A stretch of 10,166 nt of DNA from Goniomonas avonlea (GCA_003573635.1 QUTJ01031164.1:1-10166), one strand, 5' to 3'; counted from the first letter of the stretch, positions 1 through 6,953 are shown. Numbers and translations: made by a program. The notes: a model not told the origin generated them from the letters alone.

Positions 1-106
1 CTCCTGCCTCTGCCCTCTCCCGTCTCCTCTGCCCTCCCCCGTCTCCTTTGCCCCTCCCGTCTCCTCTGCCCTCCCCCACCCCTCCTGCCCCCTCCCGTCT
101 GCCTCA
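1..106. repeat. Pyrimidine-rich tandem repeat (CTCCTCTGCCCTCCCCCGT-like)
   Basis: Imperfect repeats of about 20 bp, built from CTCC, CTGCCCTC and CCCCGTCTCC blocks, fill the start of the window with almost no purines on the plus strand. It sits just upstream of an exon-like segment that begins after TTTGGCAG at 140. The simplest reading is therefore the pyrimidine-rich 3' part of an intron whose upstream exon lies outside the window. A short ATG-led reading frame crossing it codes only Pro/Ser/Leu low complexity and is not believed. Confidence 0.6.
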
Positions 107-140
107 TGCCCTGCGAGCCGACCCAACGATTGTTTGGCAG

Positions 141-952
141 AGTGGCGTCGCCAGATCTCTTGGACTTGCTCTCTTCTTCAGTTGGCAACGGCGACTGGCA
201 GCAGGTAAACACCCTCGCGCAACACCCTCGCGCGCGTGTGTGAAAATCACTGTCATGTGTGTGCGTGTGTGCGCGGGGGTATGTGTGTTCTCTTCTTCAC
301 TTGGAAAATGAATCAAGTGTGTGTGCGCGCACGTGTGCGCATTGTGTATGTGTGTGCTGTCTGTTTACGATGGTGATCCGCGTGTGTTGATAGCGCGCGT
401 GCGTGTGAACCAATGTCACTGTGTGTGTGCGCGCCGCGTCTTCTGGCGGCAGGAGGAATATCAACCTTTCTTTGTCATTCTGCCGAATCAACGCATCCAC
501 AGTTGTCGTCCTCCGCGGAAGTCATGGTCGCTCGCCGTCAATCAAGCTCCGATTTGGGGAAGCAGCCGCCCGCAGTCGAAGCGGCCAAATGTAACGAACC
601 AGGCGACAGCGATGTCGCAGCGGCTCCCCTGTTTGACTTTGAAGACTTTGACCCTCTTGCACGACGAGGGTCTGTTGGTGTGGGCGGTGGGAAGGCAGCT
701 TATCTTGACTTTGTTTATGGCGGTGAGGCACCGGCTGAGCCTGAGGTTGGTGAAGCCTGCGCCACTCCGGCCGCTGATGTGGCCGCTGATGTGGCCACTG
801 ATGTGGCCGCGAGCAACGCGCCTTGCATTGCAAATGTTGGCGACGATGAGCGCGATGATGGTTCTGTGTCTGAGGATGCAGAGGACGCGGAGGGGATTTC
901 TGGTTTGGCAGAGGACAATGTTGATCGTTCGGCTGATATCGTGGCTTGCTAA
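141..952 (+). CDS. Acidic, disordered C-terminal part of an unidentified protein, possibly a vesicle-trafficking adaptor (5' end outside window)
   Basis: Proposed exons are 141-204 and 503-952, with the TAA stop at 950-952. The first exon follows a CAG acceptor, begins with the last base of a codon, and ends in phase 0 before a GTAAAC donor. The second follows ATCCACAG, also in phase 0. The first exon reads ASPDLLDLLSSS...GDWQQ. The second begins LSSSAEVMVARRQ, continues to FDFEDFDPLARRGS (DNA near 630-670), and then has an Ala/Asp/Val repeat (ADVA, three 12-nt units near 773-810) and a very acidic end (DDERDDGSVSEDAEDAE). No folded domain is visible. LLDLL resembles a clathrin-box motif, and DFDP followed by a basic/Ser stretch recalls tails of ENTH/epsin-type adaptors, but this is inference. 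If the splice is wrong, the second exon alone could start at ATG 524 (142 aa). It converges on the LYR gene, with 123 bp between stops. Confidence 0.5.
205..502 (+). other. TG/CG-rich proposed intron with alternating purine-pyrimidine tract
   Basis: The proposed intron runs from GTAAAC to CCACAG (298 nt). It is filled with GTGTGT, CGCG and ACACCC runs. Bases 317-342 alternate purine and pyrimidine without a break, and contain the 10-bp palindrome GTGCGCGCAC (323-334 region), which favours Z-DNA or a cruciform. Open frames on both strands through this segment are low-complexity Cys/Val or His/Thr strings and are treated as chance. Introns elsewhere in the window are mostly 40-66 nt, so this one appears lengthened by microsatellite growth. 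Confidence 0.45.
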
Positions 953-1075
953 TGAACGCCTCCTTCTGGTGTTGTGCCGTGTCCAAACACACTTAGACAA
1001 GAAGGCGACAACAAAGTACGTGAATGAGCTTTTATAAAAGTACAAGAGAAGTGAATATCAAGAAAATTGATCGCA
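953..1075. other. Short convergent intergenic spacer
   Basis: This 123-bp spacer lies between the stop of the plus-strand acidic gene and the stop of the minus-strand LYR gene, so it should hold both 3' ends. It is AT-richer than its surroundings. A TTTTATAAAAG stretch near 1030-1038 looks like a TATA box but is more likely 3'-end sequence, because no gene starts just beyond it. No canonical AATAAA is present on either strand. Confidence 0.5.
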
Positions 1076-1440
1076 TCATTGCTCTGGGTGTTTAATTGGG
1101 AATATGTCGATGTTTGGACCTGCAGGCAGAGTCAGAAAGCAGTTGACAACGAACGCATTTACCTTTAACTTTGGTCAAGTTCACCATTTGTTCAAGTCCC
1201 ACAAGTCCGGAGAGCGCGCGACTGCGCAGCATCTTTATCTTTTCTGGGTCAGTTTCGTGCATGCAATCTTTGAAGTCCAGCTTGATGTCCTCATAACTGG
1301 CTCAGAGTGAGTGACCAGCTGACTGCAAGCAAAGCGTACATTCCGGCACGCTTTTTGCTCGGGTAATGTTTTGCAGCCTTCAATATTCGGCGGTAAAGCT
1401 GCAACGTGGTCAATTCCGCCAAGTGCCTTGTCGAGGCCAT
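1076..1440 (-). CDS. LYR-motif (Complex1_LYR family) mitochondrial-type protein, three exons, 92 aa
   Basis: Exons on the minus strand are 1440-1340, 1296-1163 and 1119-1076 (TGA stop), separated by two introns of exactly 43 nt (GTACGC...GAGCCAG and GTAAAT...CCTGCAG). Phases sum to 279 nt. The protein starts MASTRHLAELTTLQLYRRIL. The LQLYR motif at about residues 13-17 is followed by KAAKHYPSKKRAG, then across the splice IYEDIKLDFKDCMHE with the conserved downstream Phe, then TDPEKIKMLRSRALSGL. Order, spacing and the 92-aa size fit Complex1_LYR proteins. Known members bind the acyl carrier protein in mitochondria and assist Fe-S cluster biogenesis or assembly of respiratory complexes. I cannot say which LYRM orthologue this is. 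ATG 1440 is chosen because family members begin close to the LYR motif; an in-frame ATG at 1494 would add 18 residues. It is divergent from the HMA gene. Confidence 0.85.
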
Positions 1441-1574
1441 GCTTGCGCGTCCCTGATGCAGTAGCGATGACTGATAACCGAAAGTGTCATACATGAATAT
1501 GGACTTGCCAACTAAGTTACTTGGGCTCTGACTTCTCTGAGACTTCCGTCGCAGACTCGCAGTTTCGTCCCCTG
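1441..1574. promoter_or_regulatory. Shared divergent promoter region of the LYR and HMA genes
   Basis: Only 134 bp separate the two proposed start codons (1440 minus, 1575 plus), so both promoters and 5' leaders must fit here or overlap the genes. No clear TATA box is seen. The region is open in several short frames, including an in-frame extension of the HMA gene back to 1497 that has no ATG. If an upstream exon of the HMA gene exists, its acceptor could be the TCGCAG near 1549-1554. Confidence 0.5.
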
Positions 1575-2288
1575 ATGGCGAACGTGTTTGTGAAGATTGC
1601 GAGAGACACAGCCCGGACAGGCGGTTACCTCAACGAACAGCACAGAAATGAACAGGATGCTTTGAGTCGCTTTTTCTCTCTGGTCAAACCCGTTCCAAAT
1701 GAGGACGCGGTCACCGAGGATATGGGGTGGGCGGTGGTGGTTCACGAGCTCGTCGATGGCACCACTGTCAAGTCTTTGGGAAGTGCCTTTTTGCCAAGAG
1801 GTGGGGAGACAACTGTCGGGCATCTTCATACTGCTGTCGAAGGTTTGGCTCCCGCTAAGGGATGGCGACAGCGGTTTTATGTGCCTGTGAAATCACCCAG
1901 GCACCTGACCACCGTGCGAGCTGGAGGAATGACATGCGGCAGTTGCGTGAAGAGAGCACAGAACGCCTTGAACAAAGTTGACGGTGTTGAATATTGTTCG
2001 GTGGATCTTGACGCAGCCATGGCGCTGGTTCTCTACGATACCAGGAAGGCGAACCGTGGGCTGTTGATTGAAGCTCTCCAGAGTGTCGACATCGAATCTG
2101 GCCCCATCTCGAGTATTGCTACCGAAACGATTCCGTTCATGGAAATGCAGTCTCTTGAATCGACGATCAAGCACTATGGTGTCGAATGTGGTGACTCCGT
2201 TGTGATGGTGCGAGACCCACCTCCTCTCCCACCTGGAGTGGTTGGGGCATGTGAAAGTGGACGCTGCAACGTGAGCGTGAAGTTGTGA
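1575..2288 (+). CDS. HMA-domain protein (heavy-metal-associated, MTCGSC motif), 237 aa as modelled
   Basis: The frame is open from 1497 to the TGA at 2286-2288, and the first ATG is at 1575. Residues about 112-180 form a heavy-metal-associated domain. GGMTCGSCVKRAQNAL carries the metal-binding MTCxxC (Met119, Cys121, Cys124 from ATG 1575). It is followed by a GVEYCSVDLDAAMALV strand pair and a second helix (LLIEALQSVDIES), the usual beta-alpha-beta order. HMA domains bind Cu(I) or similar soft metals in chaperones and P-type ATPases. No membrane segments or ATPase motifs are present, so a soluble chaperone or delivery protein fits better than a pump. The first 110 residues (KIARDTARTGG...VHELVDGTT) match nothing I recognise. 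The C-terminus has CESGRC (Cys226, Cys231), a possible second metal site. A GTGAGC donor at 2271, before the stop, leaves open a longer spliced form. Confidence 0.75.
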   Translation: MANVFVKIARDTARTGGYLNEQHRNEQDALSRFFSLVKPVPNEDAVTEDMGWAVVVHELVDGTTVKSLGSAFLPRGGETTVGHLHTAVEGLAPAKGWRQRFYVPVKSPRHLTTVRAGGMTCGSCVKRAQNALNKVDGVEYCSVDLDAAMALVLYDTRKANRGLLIEALQSVDIESGPISSIATETIPFMEMQSLESTIKHYGVECGDSVVMVRDPPPLPPGVVGACESGRCNVSVKL

Positions 2289-2739
2289 TGCGCCCTTTAT
2301 GGACTCTTGGAACTTGTGGTTCCTAAACCTCAAAGATTCCTTTGTTGGGCAAGAATTGGGCCATGTTGGCCAGCATGAAAAATCGAGGCGCACAGAGCAA
2401 AAGTGGCGGCCGGGACATCCACGAAATACACATGCACAGAGAATTCGAAAAGCGGAAGGCGATGGTAAACACAGTAAAAAGTTTATTAGTTCGGAACCAC
2501 TGGTTAACAGGACGCATCCAGAACGAGCGCAGTCCCAGCAAATTCCATGGATTCGCTGGGAATTCATGAAATCAATTTCCATGAATTCGCTCATCATCAG
2601 AGAACAAGCAGCCTCAAGGTCCGCAAGAGAAATGGCTCGCATCTAGAGATAACAGCAGAGGCACCTCATAAGTTCACGCGTTAAAAATAACAAGGCGCCC
2701 CACATGGGCCAGGGACACACACACACAAAAAAAAATGCA
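2289..2739. other. Ambiguous stretch between convergent genes; candidate plus-strand exons 2336-2464 and 2511-2684
   Basis: No single model wins. (a) Plus: the HMA gene could splice from 2271 (GTGAGC) to 2336, run through KNRGAQSKSGGRDIHEI to 2464, skip a 46-nt intron (GTAAAC...TTAACAG, 2465-2510) and stop at TAA 2682-2684, only 55 bp from the CRAL-TRIO stop. (b) Plus: the same middle exon could start its own gene at ATG 2363 (91 aa). (c) Minus: a frame from ATG 2642 reads MRAISLADLEAACSL, with CWDC downstream, but runs antisense to the HMA gene. (d) Plain 3'-flanking DNA. The minus strand also shows AATAAA near 2484-2489, possibly a poly(A) signal for the CRAL-TRIO transcript. Confidence 0.25.
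2560..2588. repeat. Perfect 9-bp inverted repeat GAATTCATG / CATGAATTC
   Basis: Arms at 2560-2568 and 2580-2588 flank an 11-base spacer. A near direct repeat (CCATGGATTCGCT at about 2545 and CCATGAATTCGCT at about 2579) overlaps it. It lies in the convergent spacer, so it could form a hairpin in 3' ends from either strand. A coincidental origin from overlapping duplications is equally possible. Confidence 0.5.
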
Positions 2740-4578
2740 TCAGGAGCGGTCGCCATACACCTTATCGAACATCAGGTCTCGGCCCGTGAAGGTGCCACCA
2801 ATCTCAGCAGGCCCAAAACCAGCCGGGATCCATTGGGCGCCGCCGACTTCGCGTTTTAGAGCCTCGTAGTCCTCGCCCTGAGTGTGTGTGAGGGAGTAGC
2901 GTGTGGTGCGAGAGTGGTGCGTGCGCCCTGTGGTGGGGGAGTGTGGTGCGAGAGTGTGGTGCGAGAGTGTGGTGCGAGAGTGTGGTGCGAGAGTGTGGTG
3001 CGAGAGTGGTGCGTGCGCCCTGTGGTGAGGAGTGTGTGAGAGAGTGTGTGAGAGAGTGTGGTGCGAGAGGTGCGTGCACCTGTGGTGACGGAGTGTGCGA
3101 GAGAGTGTGGTGAGTGGTGCGCGCGTGTGCGTAGGAGAGCGGGGAATGGGAGAGGTAAGAGAGAGTGGGGGGGGGGCAGAGCGAGAGGACTTTTCTCCCT
3201 GTGTCTTCCTCCCCCGCCAGTTCTCCCTCTCGCCCCCTCCCTCCCTCTCTCTGTCTCCCTCTCCCTCACCCCTTTCTCAATAACCACTTCGGGCGTAGAG
3301 CGTGTCGAGGTGGGAGTTGCGAGAGGAGAGTGGAAGTGGAGAGAGGCAACGACAACGCGGCAGACTCACATAAGTAACCATGCGAGACGCCAGTTTCTTG
3401 GACAAAATCGCCTTCATGAGCTTCATGAAAAAGTTCATCCACCACGGCGCCCGGAGAAAAATAAACTTGCGCATCTTGATTGCACTTGCCCCCTGTTAGG
3501 ATTTGAGTTCTGAGCACACGGGGACCACCACCCACACAAACACCGCGGGAGACGGCACCTGAAACAGCTTGTCGGTTTTTTGCTTCATTTCCTTCGGGAA
3601 AGCAGCCATGAGCTGCACGCTCCGTCAATCACCTGCGAGACGAGGAACAAATGATTCACACCTCTCTAAATCCACAGTAAGCAAGATCTTCAATGAAAAC
3701 AATCCCGTTCTCTTGAACTGCAGGAATGAAGGTGATGGCTGGGAGTGTTGTAAGTCGGAAATCTCGGCCACGGGAAGTGTTGTAAGTCGAAAATCTCGGC
3801 CACACAGACGCGCGCGCGAAACTCAACAGAAACATACACCCACCGTGGATGTTCCAGACTGTTGCTCGAAGCATCTCCAAAGGGGGCAGTTTCGTGAAGT
3901 CGCACTTTCCGAGATCAATCCACCAGTGAACAACGTTCTCGTTGCCAAGACACACGAAACCGTCCATAGCGACGCGTGCCAATGGCATGGCATCTCCCAG
4001 AGGACCAGAAGCAAATAATTCCGGACCATGCTCGGCCATCCAACTGGCGTAATTCTGGAGAGGCTCAGCGGGGCACACGAGAAGGCAAACGCACATCCAG
4101 TCGGCGCAAAGTCTTCGAAATGTTGAAGGTTTGCGCCGCCTTGTTCTTATCCTTTTGGGACCATTTTAGGTAGGCAACGAAGAGATCATCCATGGTTTTC
4201 CCAGGGAACTCTGACAATGGGCAGTACCGAAAGTCCCACTTGTTTTCTTTTGCCCCGGATGCCTTCTGGTGCTCAGCAGTGACAAGCTGTTTGAGCCCTG
4301 CGAGAGCAGCAGGAAGCCCGGTGCAAATGACATCTCCTTTAAGCTCAGTCCCATTTGCCTCTTTCATCTGACTTGAGTGAGACGAGGTTCAACTGAGGCG
4401 CAAGACATCGCACCATTGTCGCCCCTTCATCAAACATATCCTTCATAGAAGCCATCTCCTTTTTCAAAGCCTTCTTCTCCTCTTTGGTGGGTTCTCTCTT
4501 CCCATCAGATGGGAGTGAAGGGAGTCCCACATCACACACCACGAAATCAATTGGATCCTCAGCTGCGGCGGTCGCCAT
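2740..4578 (-). CDS. CRAL-TRIO (Sec14-like) lipid-binding domain protein, seven exons, 339 aa
   Basis: Exons on the minus strand: 4578-4414, 4367-4095, 4054-3844, 3717-3662, 3612-3559, 3492-3370 and 2877-2740 (TGA stop). Introns are 46, 40, 126, 49, 66 and 492 nt, all GT...AG, and the sum is 1020 nt. The N-terminus MATAAAEDPIDFVV is followed by a Lys/Glu-rich helical region. Exon 2 gives DDLFVAYLKWSQKDKNKA, like the CRAL-TRIO N-lobe. Further on are VVHWWIDLGKCDFTKL, QENGIVFIEDLAYCGF (about residues 217-232), MRKFIFLRAPWWMNFF (about 260-275), LSKKLASRMVTYGEDY and GFGPAEIGGTF. These match, in order, the family's G-I-V-x-I-x-D-L strand, 'NAPW' strand-helix, 'K-I-H-V-L-G' and terminal 'FGG'. Family members bind or exchange phosphoinositides, phosphatidylcholine or small hydrophobic ligands; the ligand here is unknown. 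An A-rich run directly precedes the start codon. Confidence 0.85.
2881..3150. repeat. 13-bp minisatellite inside the last CRAL-TRIO intron
   Basis: Five exact tandem copies of GTGTGGTGCGAGA occupy 2941-3005. They are flanked by degenerate copies and by a repeated GTGCGTGCGCCCTGTGGTG block (near 2918 and 3009), giving a higher-order pattern. The array is part of the 492-nt intron between donor 3369 (GTGAGT on the minus strand) and acceptor 2878 (ACTCAG). Open frames on both strands here are products of the repeat. Confidence 0.85.
3160..3287. repeat. G-run and polypyrimidine tract within the same intron
   Basis: A run of ten G (3167-3176) is followed by about 100 bases of C/T-rich sequence (CTCCCTCCCTCTCTCTGTC-like, 3192-3280). 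It belongs to the same enlarged CRAL-TRIO intron and supplies most of the length not explained by the 13-bp array. The reading frames here are Ser/Pro/Leu low complexity. Confidence 0.75.
3741..3803. repeat. Tandem duplication of about 32 bp in the third CRAL-TRIO intron
   Basis: Two adjacent near-identical copies (3741-3771 and 3772-3803) each contain GTGTTGTAAGTCG and AAATCTCGGCCAC. They differ by one indel and one substitution. The whole duplication lies between donor 3843 and acceptor 3718 on the minus strand and explains part of why this intron is 126 nt. Confidence 0.85.
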
Positions 4579-4805
4579 TTTTTTTTTGCGTTCGTCCGTG
4601 GGACGTGGGACCGGCGTAGGTGGTCTTTACGTAAACAAAAATTACACGACAGGTGATCAAAAAAGCGCAATCTTTTCTGATAACGGTGATCTGGGATCTA
4701 CTATTATTCGATCAAGATCAGTCCCGAGTTTGCAGTTTACAGTATGTGTCACCATTGGTCGACCCGCTGTTCGGCATTTGCTCTGTGGCTGCTATGCAGT
4801 CCTGG

Positions 4806-4828
4806 GTGTGTGTGTGTGTGTGTGTGTG
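4806..4828. repeat. (GT)n microsatellite
   Basis: An uninterrupted GT dinucleotide run of about 23 bases. Together with the CA run at 4940-4964 it forms a pair of complementary arms 111 bases apart. Confidence 0.95.
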
Positions 4829-4837
4829 GGAGACAGA

Positions 4838-5071
4838 GTTATTCAAACATGGAAACCGCCGAGCGGCACAATACCTCTCCGGGGGAAACAGGCCTGGATT
4901 GGCATCGAGACACCCACACACCGCTCACACATGCTCACAAACACACACACACACACACACACACCACACCACTAGGGTGGGACACACACTCTCTGACTGG
5001 AGGCCACAGACTCGCAATCCCCCAGGGGCTTCAAGGCAAGAGAGAGAGAGAAAGAGAGAGATCTAGAGATC

Positions 5072-5108
<37 letters not shown>

Positions 5109-5155
5109 CAAGAGAGAGAGAGTTTATTCAAACATCCTGGAAACCGCTGAGCGGC
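4838..5155. repeat. Pair of direct repeats (TATTCAAACAT..TGGAAACCGC.GAGCGGC)
   Basis: Copy 1 is at 4838-4867 and copy 2 at 5122-5155. Copy 2 has one extra T, a three-base CCT insertion and a C-to-T change. Each copy directly follows a dinucleotide microsatellite, (GT)n for the first and (GA)n for the second. This suggests duplication of a microsatellite-plus-flank unit, or two copies of a small dispersed element. Confidence 0.8.
4940..4964. repeat. (CA)n microsatellite
   Basis: An uninterrupted run of about 25 bases of alternating C and A, with further CACAC and CTCACAC remnants on both sides (4911-4995). Confidence 0.95.
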
Positions 5156-5360
5156 CAGAGGAGGAGGGACTCGGAGGAGGAGGAGGGAGGAGGAGGGGAG
5201 GCAGGAAGGGAGAAGGGACTCTGAGGAGGAGGGAGGAGGAGGGAGGAGGAGTGAGGAGAAGAGAGGAGGAGGGAGGAGAAGAGAGGAGGGGACGAGAGAG
5301 GAGAGGGAGGGAGGGAGAGGGAGGGGAGAGGGAGGGAGAGGGAGGGACGGAGCGCGCGGG
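5037..5360. repeat. (GA)n and (GGA)n polypurine tract
   Basis: GA repeats (5037-5122), interrupted by two AGATCTAGAG palindromic units near 5059-5073 and by copy 2 of the direct repeat, pass into GGAGGA/GAGGGAGG repeats (5157-5350) with only a few pyrimidines. Such mirror-like purine tracts can form triplex (H-DNA), and the G-rich half could form G-quadruplexes. No coding potential is credible here. Confidence 0.9.
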
Positions 5361-5711
5361 GGAGTTGCAGAGCAGCCATGACCCAACCCTGCGAGAGTTA
5401 GCTCGATTATTGCAATGGAAGCCTCACCAGCTGCCTCGGTTCTGCGGCCTCCCTCTCTGTTGCAAGGATCAGACAAGGGAGCTCGGGGGGCAATCACTAC
5501 TCATTCTTGAGTTTTTAAGATTCGGAATTTACGACTGAATGTAGTTCGGACTGAAACCACTTAGCGCGGTCAGGGCACGATGTTGCTTGTGCGCTGCGGC
5601 GGCCCCGACGCCAATCTCTGTTGGCTTCACAACGAGCGTGCGGTCAGCTTCTGGAGCTAATGAGCATGGCGTTCGTAAGAAAACGCTCCCTGTGGGTGCA
5701 AGGGGAATCCC

Positions 5712-6843
5712 TTAATGCCGGTCCTCCTGCAAAGCCAGGTCAGTTCGGCCCTTGAGCTGTTCAGTGAACTTGCCACATCGCTTGGTGATGCTGAGGAGGC
5801 AGTGGCGCAGTCAGTGGAGACCCATCACGCCGGGCAACAGTCTTGCAGAAAGAAACCAGAGAGTCCAGGGAAACAATGCCCGCGATGACTTGGCATGCGG
5901 CCTGGTCTGAAAAGACACTAAGATTTTGGACCTGCAAGCTCCGCGTCGTGCACGTCGAGCTCTTTCTGCAGCTTGAGAATCATCTTCTTCGCCCGAGCAA
6001 GGAGGACTTCCTTGTTTTCCAGATCCGCCTTGAGCAGCCCCAGCTGCGAGCAACCATCAAGACATCATCGGACCAGAACAGCGCAGGACCGACCTCTTCT
6101 TTGGCAATATCTGTTTCAGCAACGGTCTTATCCAAAGAATCCTGCATCTTGGCTGCCTCTGCAGTCTTGCTCGCTAATTCCTGTCTGAGCTCTTCAGCTT
6201 GGTGTCCCGCCTGAAACGTCTCGGATCGCATGCTGTCCAACTCTTCGGTAATGGATTCGATTTCCCTGAGACGCTTTGTTAGAAACGCGTTCGCACAGTT
6301 CTCGTCGCTACCTGTTTTTCTGCTCCAGCTCGGCATTGGCTTTTTCGATGATGCCCGCGCTTGCTTCAAGTTCTTTGAGACGACTGGAAACAGGTCAGAG
6401 ATTGACGGGTGTAAAACAACGCACGTGGTGGCAGTTTTCAATTTGCACTGCATCTGCGCAATCGAATCTGGAGCGTGCGCGTCGTTGTCCCCGCACACAG
6501 GACCAAGCTTGTTCAGATGTTTTTTTGAATAAACCAGAGCCTTGACCCAGTTGTCCCGCTCTTGCTTGGTTCCAAGTTGGACATGCAACGATTGGCCAAG
6601 ATGGGCTTGGAGCTCAAAATCGAGCTCTCCCAGGCTCACAGCCTGGTCGTACGCCCCCAGGTTGCAGGAGCAAACAGCGAGATCAGGACTCGGCCGAACA
6701 GGCTTCCCGCCGTTAGACTTTACATCCGAGAGGCGAAACAGAACCAAGACACAGTTGTCCAGGAACGCAAAAAGGTCATCCATCCATACATCTCCCACCT
6801 TTCGCCTGACGTTCCCGCAAGCTTTGATGGAGCAATGCGCCAT
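5712..6843 (-). CDS. PH-like domain plus coiled-coil protein, six exons, 312 aa as modelled
   Basis: Exons on the minus strand: 6843-6425, 6383-6312, 6265-6094, 6043-5932, 5906-5822 and 5790-5712 (TAA stop). Introns are 41, 46, 50, 25 and 31 nt, and the sum is 939 nt. Residues about 10-105 resemble a pleckstrin-homology domain: VWMDDLFAFLDNCVLVLFR, a variable loop, then FELQAHLGQSLHVQL and ERDNWVKAL, the typical last strand and C-terminal helix with its Trp. Splicing joins a long coiled coil (about 128-260): MQCKLKTATTRLKELEAS, then AELEQKNREIESITEELDS, then LKADLENKEVLLARAKKM. The last 55 residues (QVIAGIVSLDSLVSFCKTVA..., GKFTEQLKGRTDLALQEDRH) are unrecognised. PH domains usually bind phosphoinositides. 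The first three junctions are well supported by coiled-coil continuity. The 25- and 31-nt introns are unusual; without them the protein would end at AELAGPKS. Upstream exons are possible. Confidence 0.65.
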
Positions 6844-6953
6844 GGCGACTTCCGTCACTGTATGAGCGTCAACAGGCAAAATCGGAGTCGCCTCCGTTGC
6901 CTGACAGTAACCTGACTTCGTTGACAGGCTTGGGTTCTCCCGGGCCGACCCCA
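6844..6953. promoter_or_regulatory. Shared divergent promoter region of the PH-coiled-coil and START genes
   Basis: Only 110 bp lie between the proposed start codons at 6843 (minus) and 6954 (plus). No TATA box is evident. A possible acceptor TTGACAG near 6922-6928 on the plus strand and CATACAG on the minus strand (near 6861) mean that either gene could have an upstream leader exon reaching into its partner. Confidence 0.5.

Larger units (their letters stand above)
4579..5711. other. Repeat-filled intergenic spacer upstream of the CRAL-TRIO gene
   Basis: These 1133 bp separate the CRAL-TRIO start (minus) from the stop of the PH-coiled-coil gene (also minus). The part nearest 4578 (about 4579-4790) is non-repetitive and probably holds the CRAL-TRIO promoter and 5' leader. 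Microsatellites and purine tracts follow to about 5360. The last part (5360-5711) is unique sequence and should include the 3' end of the PH gene. The long frames crossing it (up to 264 aa plus, 129 aa minus) are Arg/Glu/Gly or Pro/Ser/Leu repeats. I found no gene. Confidence 0.6.

Noticed and set aside
321-1037. 238-aa plus-strand frame over the acidic gene
   Set aside because: It begins in GT repeats and its later part is a frame-shifted shadow (RPLMWPLMWPLMW) of the acidic-protein exon repeat.
1033-1038. TATAAAA as a promoter for a small plus-strand gene at 1104
   Set aside because: The 68-aa frame at 1104 lies antisense to the last two exons of the LYR gene and has no family resemblance.
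1893-2642. 249-aa minus-strand frame antisense to the HMA gene
   Set aside because: Most of it mirrors the HMA coding exon, which has a clear domain. Only its first 50 or so residues lie outside, and they are mentioned as an alternative.
2804-3287. Minus-strand His/Thr/Ser repeat proteins (TTLSHHTLAPHSR-like)
   Set aside because: They are translations of the 13-bp minisatellite within an intron.
4744-5538. 264-aa plus-strand open frame
   Set aside because: It is made of translated GT, CA, GA and GGA repeats (Cys/Val, His/Thr, Arg/Glu runs) and lies between two genes as spacer.
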